Source: Caballeronia cordobensis (GTDB taxonomy: Bacteria > Pseudomonadota > Gammaproteobacteria > Burkholderiales > Burkholderiaceae). Taken from it: a stretch of DNA of 64,000 bases. The position numbers and the translations under genes were made by a program. Positions 59,516-64,000 of this stretch are shown here, piece by piece (positions within the stretch are counted from its first letter, which is position 1; each line of letters starts with the position of its first letter). Below the pieces are notes generated by a model. That model saw only the letters and a program-made list of their open reading frames with translations, was not told where the DNA came from and ran no database searches. The DNA lies in contig NZ_FCNY02000027.1 of NCBI RefSeq assembly GCF_001544575.2, forward strand, positions 1 to 64,000, written 5' to 3'.

Positions 59516-60486
59516 CGGCCGCTGCCCGCTTCAGCGAGCCGTTTTGGCCTACGCAGGCCGAACTGCGCGTATTCACGTTCGAGAAACGGCTCGGCGTTTT
59601 CGAGGAGAAAGCGCCGGAACGCGAGACAGGTGGGCGAGAGTTGTTTGGAGCGCGAATGCACGAGTTGCCAGGTTCGTTCGACGGGCGTGCCGTTCACGTC
59701 GAGCACGGCGATTTCGCCGGTGCGCAGTTCGAGCGACAGCGTGTGCAGCGAAATGAGGCTCACGCCCATGCCGGCCATGACGGCCTGCTTGATCGTTTCG
59801 TTGCTGCCGAGCGTGACGCTGCGCGCGGGCACGAAGAGGTTTTGCCGAAAGACGTGTTCGGCGACCGCGCGCGTGCCGGAGCCCGGTTCGCGCAGAAGGA
59901 ACGTATCGCTGGCGAGTTCCTGCAGATCGAAGCCGCGTGCCTGACGCAGTGGATGCGAGAGCGGCGCGATGATCACATGCGGATGATAGGCGAGCGGCTC
60001 GGCTGTCGTGCCCAGTTCGGGCGGCGGGCGGCCCATGATGGCGAGATCGGTGGCATTGTCTTGCAGCAGTCGCAGGAGCGTTTCGCGATTGCCGACGGAG
60101 AAGTGCACATCGACTTTCGGGAACTGTTGCGAATAGAGCGCGAGGAGCTTGGGCGCGAAGTACGTTGCGGAACTGACGATGCTGACCGCTATCGAGCCGC
60201 TGTCGGCTTGCGTGAGCGACATCATCGCGTCTTCGGCGTCCTTGATTTCGCCGAGTATGCGGGTTGCGTGATGCGACAGGCGTTCGCCGGCTTCTGTCAG
60301 CGCGAGACGTCGCGCTACGCGTTCGAAGAGCGGAAGGCCTATGGCTTCTTCGAGTTGGCGGATTTGCATCGATACCGCGGGTTGTGTGAGGTGGAGTTCC
60401 TCGGCTGCGCGGGCGAAGCTGGGGCAGCGGCTCGCTATCACGAAGATTTGGAGCTGGCGCAGGGTTAGGGAACGGATGAAATTCAC
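59512..60486 (-). CDS. LysR-family (CbbR-like) regulator of the quinoprotein cluster
   Basis: A 324-residue LysR regulator. HTH: LTLRQLQIFVIASRCPSFARAAEELHLTQPAVSMQIRQLEEAIGLPLFERVARRLALTEAG, as in CbbR/CysB-like regulators. The effector domain includes GSIAVSIVSSATYFAPKLLALYSQQFPKVDVHFSVGNRETLL. The start is taken as GTG 60486; a frame open to 60600 runs into the repeat element and yields a QQQRKLPPPRGG tract that is repeat translation. It is coupled by overlap to the hydrolase gene and separated from the xox genes by the repeat. Confidence 0.85.
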   Translation of the reverse strand: MNFIRSLTLRQLQIFVIASRCPSFARAAEELHLTQPAVSMQIRQLEEAIGLPLFERVARRLALTEAGERLSHHATRILGEIKDAEDAMMSLTQADSGSIAVSIVSSATYFAPKLLALYSQQFPKVDVHFSVGNRETLLRLLQDNATDLAIMGRPPPELGTTAEPLAYHPHVIIAPLSHPLRQARGFDLQELASDTFLLREPGSGTRAVAEHVFRQNLFVPARSVTLGSNETIKQAVMAGMGVSLISLHTLSLELRTGEIAVLDVNGTPVERTWQLVHSRSKQLSPTCLAFRRFLLENAEPFLEREYAQFGLRRPKRLAEAGSGR

Positions 60487-60519
60487 GGAGGTTTTGGGGG
60501 TTGGGGTGGTGTGCTTCGG

Positions 60520-61125
60520 GTCTTCGTGGAACCTGTTTTCGTGTTGGTTAATTAGCACTGCCCCTCCCCGGGGCGGGGGTAACTTTCTTTGCTGCTGCAA
60601 AGAAAGTCACCAAAGAAAGCAGCTTTGTCACCGCCCGAGGTCACACGCAGTTTGGCCATTTTTCTCCTCGGGGAACGGCCCTCGCCTAAAGAGTGCCCTC
60701 AGAGTCCCAACTGGGCTTGGATCGCGCACGGTCTGTCACATCGCGCGACTTAATTTCTTGGTACAGCCATTTCAAGCTCCAGCCCGCTTCGCGGCCGACG
60801 GGTCAATCGGGTTTGCGTGCGGTTTCCCCTGCATACCCAACGGCAGCGCGTAGCGCTGTGCCGAAGCTATTTCGTGCTGCACCAGTGCGCTCAAAGTTAT
60901 GGTTTGTCAGACCGTGCGCGATCCACGCCCGATTGGGCCTTCGAGGGCGCTCTTTAGGCGAGTGCCGTTCTCCGAGGAGAAAAGTGGCCAAACTGCGTGT
61001 GACCGCGGGCTTGAACGAGCTGCTTTCTTTGCCTACTTTCTTTGCAGCAGCAAAGAAAGTAGGTGCCGCCCCGCACAGGGGCAGTGCCAATAGACCGACA
61101 CGAAAACGGGATCCACCCAAAAAAA
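60520..61125. repeat. Long inverted-repeat element, copy B
   Basis: Same structure as copy A at 16505-17155: inverted ends with GCACTGCCCCT, the TTTCTTTGC/GCAAAGAAA hairpins, TTTCTCCTCGGGGAACGGCCCTCGCC text and GGATCGCGCACGG near the inner ends. The right end has drifted (TAGGTGCCGCCCCGCACAGGGG instead of the standard C/G block). The CCAGTGCGC hairpin of copy A is lost here. It lies between the LysR gene and the hypothetical gene at 61128. Confidence 0.85.
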
Positions 61126-61127
61126 CC

Positions 61128-61874
61128 TTACCGACTAGCCCGAGGCCCATTCGAAGCCTTCGGAGAACCCATATTCTTCAAAGCCCCTTGATAAGCAATC
61201 GTCTCCTTCTGCAGCGGATGCGCAAAATCATTCCCCTCCCCCGGCACTTCCGTGCGAATCATCAGCAACCGCCCGGGCACGTCATCGGCCATGACGAACG
61301 TATACCGTTTGCCCGTGTACTTACTGAACCGCTCCGAATTCGGATCATTCAAATAAGGCTGAATGACGATCTGCTGAGCCTTGGGATGCTTCCCCAGCCC
61401 GAGCGCCTCGCTCGACACCGTCGTAATCTGCGGCCCGGCCGCCAGCGCCATCCGCACACGCTGCTGGAAATAGCGCCGCTGTCCGCCGGTCAGTTGCTCC
61501 ATCTCCGCGATATCGTGCTCCAGAAAATAGATGATCACCGGATTGCACGGCAGCCCGCCGGGCACATTCACATTGCCGGTGCGATCCGTCACGCGCGCGT
61601 CGTTCTTGCTGTTGCCCGGACTCACGACAAGCACACGCAACGTATCGTTGACCTTCGACGGCGGCCCGGAATAATCCACCGCATAATCCAGCTCGGTCTG
61701 CGGCTCGACGCCATCCATGTGCGATTGCATGAACAGCAAGCGCTCAGCCGGCTTGATATCGACGCCCGGCGCAGACGCGGCAGGCGCATCCGCGGCGCCC
61801 GCCGCAGGCGACGCCATCAATGCCGCGAACGCGATAGACCATGCGCAAAGCGCACCCCCGTATATGCGCCTCAT
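61128..61874 (-). CDS. Hypothetical periplasmic protein of the xox cluster
   Basis: A 248-residue protein with a signal peptide (MRRIYGGALCAWSIAFAALMASPAAGAADAP). Seen: ERLLFMQSHMDGVEPQTELDYAVDYSGPPSKVNDTLRVLVVSPG, GLPCNPVIIYFLEHDIAEMEQLTGGQRRYFQQRVRMAL, KAQQIVIQPYLNDPNSERFSKYTGKRYTFVMADDVPGRLLMIRTEVPG. I recognise no named domain. It is coupled to xoxJ by an ATGA overlap, so it probably serves the quinoprotein dehydrogenase system. It is the last gene before the repeat. Confidence 0.75.
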   Translation of the reverse strand: MRRIYGGALCAWSIAFAALMASPAAGAADAPAASAPGVDIKPAERLLFMQSHMDGVEPQTELDYAVDYSGPPSKVNDTLRVLVVSPGNSKNDARVTDRTGNVNVPGGLPCNPVIIYFLEHDIAEMEQLTGGQRRYFQQRVRMALAAGPQITTVSSEALGLGKHPKAQQIVIQPYLNDPNSERFSKYTGKRYTFVMADDVPGRLLMIRTEVPGEGNDFAHPLQKETIAYQGALKNMGSPKASNGPRASR

Positions 61875-62785
61875 TGCGCGGCCACCGGCTGCAATGGCAG
61901 CAAAGGAACCTGATAACCCGAAAGAATCTGATCGATCTTCGGCTGATTGGACGCTATCCAGTTATCGACCTTGTCGCGCCATGCTTTCTCGCCATAACGC
62001 ACGCCCATCGATATCTCGTAGTCGAAACGAATCGGCTGGCCCGCAGGAAACGGCACGAGGCGCACCTTGTTATCGGAGCGATTGGCGAAATAGCCCGCAA
62101 TCGGCCCCCATACGAAAGCCGCATCGACGTTGCCCTGCACCAGATCGTGTTCGATCATCTCGCCCGGAAAGGCCTCGGGATCGCCGCTTTGCCCCTGATA
62201 CGACACCGCCTGATCGATCAGATTATTTCTGAGCAGCCAATCGACCGCGGGGCTCTTTACGAAGATGCCTAGCTTCATCTTCTTGAGCTGGTCGGGCGGC
62301 AGGTTCATCAGGTCCGACGGCGACTTGATGCTCGCGTATTCGGGCTTGTTCGGAAACACCATCGCATAAGTGGAATGCAGATACGGGCGCGTAGTCGCCG
62401 TGAGTTCATAACCCTTCGGCACGCCGATGATCAAATCGCATTTGAAGCGCTCCGACTGCGGCACCTTTTCGCGCAAAGTATTGCGCACGAAACCCATGCG
62501 TTGCGGCCAATACGTGTATTCGAGCTTATAGCCGAAATCGCTCGCCATCTGACTCGCGATCTTGTTCTCGTAACCCTCGCCCTTCTTGTTCGAGAGCGGC
62601 ATGTTGTTCGGGTCGGCGCACACGCGCAGCACGCCGTCCGCGCCATCGTTGTTCGGCAGAATGGGCGGCGGGGCGCTCGCCCCCTGCTGCGCGAAAACGG
62701 GTTGCGCCGAGAACGCCGCGAGCGCCGCGCAGAGTGCGGCCGCGAATCGGAACGAAGCGGCGCGGCTTGCATTACGATCAGACAT
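61871..62785 (-). CDS. xoxJ: Quinoprotein dehydrogenase-associated periplasmic binding-like protein
   Basis: A 304-residue protein with a signal peptide (about residues 1-33) and a family 3 binding-protein fold: GVLRVCADPNNMPLSNKKGEGYENKIASQMASDFGYKLEYTYWPQRMGFVRNTLREK is the typical opening of MxaJ/XoxJ. XoxJ is thought to help activate or mature the XoxF dehydrogenase rather than to import a solute. GGAGG is placed before ATG 62785. It follows the cytochrome gene by 59 bp. Confidence 0.87.
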   Translation of the reverse strand: MSDRNASRAASFRFAAALCAALAAFSAQPVFAQQGASAPPPILPNNDGADGVLRVCADPNNMPLSNKKGEGYENKIASQMASDFGYKLEYTYWPQRMGFVRNTLREKVPQSERFKCDLIIGVPKGYELTATTRPYLHSTYAMVFPNKPEYASIKSPSDLMNLPPDQLKKMKLGIFVKSPAVDWLLRNNLIDQAVSYQGQSGDPEAFPGEMIEHDLVQGNVDAAFVWGPIAGYFANRSDNKVRLVPFPAGQPIRFDYEISMGVRYGEKAWRDKVDNWIASNQPKIDQILSGYQVPLLPLQPVAAQ

Positions 62786-62844
62786 CGATACCTCCGGGAA
62801 TGAGAGCAATCATCAGACGTTGGCGCGTCATGCGCCCGGCGTCT

Positions 62845-63264
62845 TCATTTTGCATCGATTGCCTGCAGGTCGCCCGGGTTGATCTTGCCGTCGGAGCGCC
62901 CCTTCAGATACGCATAGAGGTTCTCCCAATTCTTTTGCATCATCTGGCTGGAGCTGAAGTCGGGCATGCCCTTGTCCACACGCCCGCCAAACACCGTGCG
63001 ATGAAACTCGTTCTTGTCCAGCGTCTTCAAAGCATCGATCAGCGACGGGCCGACCATACCTTCCTGTTTCGCCCCGTGACAGCGTTCGCACGCCAGCGCG
63101 CGCCAGGTTTTCCAGCCCTGTAGCGTGTCACTGTCGACCTTGTTGCCATCGACGACCTTGTACGCGACCGGCTTCATCTGTCCAGCGCTCGACGGCGTCT
63201 GGGCGAACGAAGCGGACGACGCAGCGAGCGTCATCGAGAGCAGCAAGAGTGATCGGCCTTTCAT
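62845..63264 (-). CDS. xoxG: c-type cytochrome, electron acceptor of XoxF
   Basis: A 139-residue secreted cytochrome. The signal peptide ends near SASFAQ (about residue 22), the haem site is C-E-R-C-H in ALACERCHGAKQEGMVGPSL, and the likely axial Met is in DKGMPDF. It is a small class I cytochrome as expected for XoxG. AAGGAG precedes ATG 63264. It lies directly after xoxF (87-bp gap) and would accept electrons from its PQQ cofactor. Confidence 0.87.
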   Translation of the reverse strand: MKGRSLLLLSMTLAASSASFAQTPSSAGQMKPVAYKVVDGNKVDSDTLQGWKTWRALACERCHGAKQEGMVGPSLIDALKTLDKNEFHRTVFGGRVDKGMPDFSSSQMMQKNWENLYAYLKGRSDGKINPGDLQAIDAK

Positions 63265-63351
63265 ACGTCGGACTCCTTGAACATGTCTTGTATAGGGGGT
63301 ATTTCGCGCGACGGCCATTGCGGCCGCCGCGCTGTGCTTCGATCAACTCAA

Positions 63352-64000
63352 TCAACCACCCGGAATCGCGAACACGAAGAGCGTGCCGCCAAGAGCCGTG
63401 TACTTCGCGAGGTCCTTGTAGCCGCCCACTGCGCCGAGGCCTTCCGTCGACTTCTCGAGACCCGCCGCCATGCCGATACCAGCCCAGCCGCCGATGCCCG
63501 AATACACGCCGACGTATTGCTTGCCCTGGAACTGATACGTGAACACGTTGCCGATGATCCCGGACGGCGTCTTGAACTTCCACAGCTCCTTGCCGTCCTT
63601 GATGCGCACTGCCTTGATATAGCCTTCGAGCGTGCCGTAGAACACGATGCCGCCGGCGGTCGCGAGCGCGCCGGACCAGACCGAGAACTTCTCCGGCTTG
63701 GACCACACGATCTTGCCCTTCGAGGCATCCCACGCGATGAAGTTACCCATCGCGCCCTTCTCGTTCGGGCCCGGATACATCGAGAGCGTCGCGCCCACGA
63801 ACGGCTGACCCGCCACGTAATCGACCTGGAACGGCTCGTAGTCCATGCAGACATGATTCGTCGGCACGAGGAACAGGCTGGAGTTCGGGTCGAATGCGGC
63901 CGGCTGCTGATCCTTCGAGCCGAGCGCCGCGGGGCAGATGTTCTTCACGTTGTGATCGGGACCGGCCTTCTGCGTCGAATAGCTCGCATTGCGAATCGGC
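63352..64000 (-). CDS. xoxF: PQQ-dependent methanol/alcohol dehydrogenase XoxF, C-terminal part (5' end outside window)
   Basis: About 215 residues of the C-terminal half of a propeller-fold quinoprotein. NICPAALGSKDQQPAAFDPNSSLFLVPTNHVCMDYEPFQVDYVAGQPFVGATLSMYPGP, GNFIAWDASKGKIVWSKPEKFSVWSGALATAGGIVFYGTLEGYIKAV and SGIIGNVFTYQFQGKQYVGVYSGIGGWAGIGMAAGL closely match XoxF-type lanthanide-dependent enzymes. The lanthanide-specific Asp and the PQQ-binding disulfide lie outside the window. The reading frame stays open to the window edge. Confidence 0.9.
   Translation of the reverse strand, partial: PIRNASYSTQKAGPDHNVKNICPAALGSKDQQPAAFDPNSSLFLVPTNHVCMDYEPFQVDYVAGQPFVGATLSMYPGPNEKGAMGNFIAWDASKGKIVWSKPEKFSVWSGALATAGGIVFYGTLEGYIKAVRIKDGKELWKFKTPSGIIGNVFTYQFQGKQYVGVYSGIGGWAGIGMAAGLEKSTEGLGAVGGYKDLAKYTALGGTLFVFAIPGG

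Noticed and set aside
59512..60600. A longer LysR start at 60600
   Set aside because: The extra 38 residues are translated repeat sequence; the family begins at about NFIRSLTLRQLQ.
1..64000. CRISPR arrays, tRNA or rRNA genes, prophage or integrase genes
   Set aside because: No regularly spaced short repeats, cloverleaf-like genes, rRNA segments, integrases or phage structural genes were noticed on either strand.

Overview
The window is GC-rich and densely coding, with NTG starts behind GGAG-type ribosome sites and many ATGA-type stop/start overlaps. Protein content (DUF3563 peptide, LysR-rich regulation, C-P lyase operon, XoxF alcohol dehydrogenase cluster) points to a soil or plant-associated Burkholderiaceae bacterium such as Caballeronia or Paraburkholderia. 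The species cannot be fixed from sequence reading alone. No rRNA, tRNA, transposase or CRISPR array was seen.

Layout. 1-5.1 kb: a repeat end, a membrane-anchored alpha/beta hydrolase, exonuclease III, an MFS exporter, and an aldo/keto reductase divergent from a LysR regulator. 5.1-8.9 kb: a sulfonate/taurine-type uptake operon (TauD-like dioxygenase, binding protein, ATPase, permease). 9-10.4 kb: dinB with an upstream LexA box. 10.4-25.2 kb: a small hypothetical protein behind three 11-bp repeats, DUF3563, a two-component system, a DHA2 exporter, a small ATPase, an FUSC protein, a LysR/VOC pair, a lipoprotein serine hydrolase, a chemoreceptor and an aromatic-acid-type MFS permease.

25.3-40.3 kb is a phosphonate locus. 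phnGHIJKLM runs leftward, and phnF, a DUF1045 phosphoesterase gene and phnN run rightward. phnCDE lies about 6 kb further on behind a Pho-box-like promoter. Both phn promoter regions carry a CGTCTAGA-cored palindrome, a likely shared PhnF operator. Between the two blocks sit a polar-amino-acid ABC transporter, a C45 acyltransferase/hydrolase and an RpiR regulator.

42.4-53.5 kb is the most interesting part: a catabolic island, probably for a methylated onium compound (a betaine or DMSP). It holds an orphan betaine-type binding protein, a hydroxyproline-betaine-epimerase-like enolase, an MDR oxidoreductase, an EamA transporter, a LysR regulator, an amine oxidase (DAO), a DapA-family aldolase/deaminase, a GntR regulator, an M24 protein with the full metal-ligand spacing and the special Asp of the DMSP lyase DddP, and glutathione-independent formaldehyde dehydrogenase. 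Three promoters in the island share one architecture to the base: a GCATAAC-N5-GTWATGC operator, then TTGACG starting 39 bp after the operator start, then a 17-bp spacer and AATACT. This defines a local regulon, most simply of the embedded LysR protein.

53.6-56.3 kb: a Pr6Pr membrane protein, a YbfB-type MFS protein and a TetR regulator with tandem operators. 56.4-64 kb: a XoxF-type (lanthanide) quinoprotein alcohol dehydrogenase cluster with xoxF (cut by the window end), xoxG, xoxJ, a hypothetical periplasmic protein, a LysR regulator, a fused SoxYZ-like carrier and two metallo-beta-lactamase-fold proteins, one of which has lost nearly all zinc ligands. A long inverted-repeat element of about 0.6 kb is present twice (16.5-17.2 kb and 60.5-61.1 kb) and as one end at position 1.
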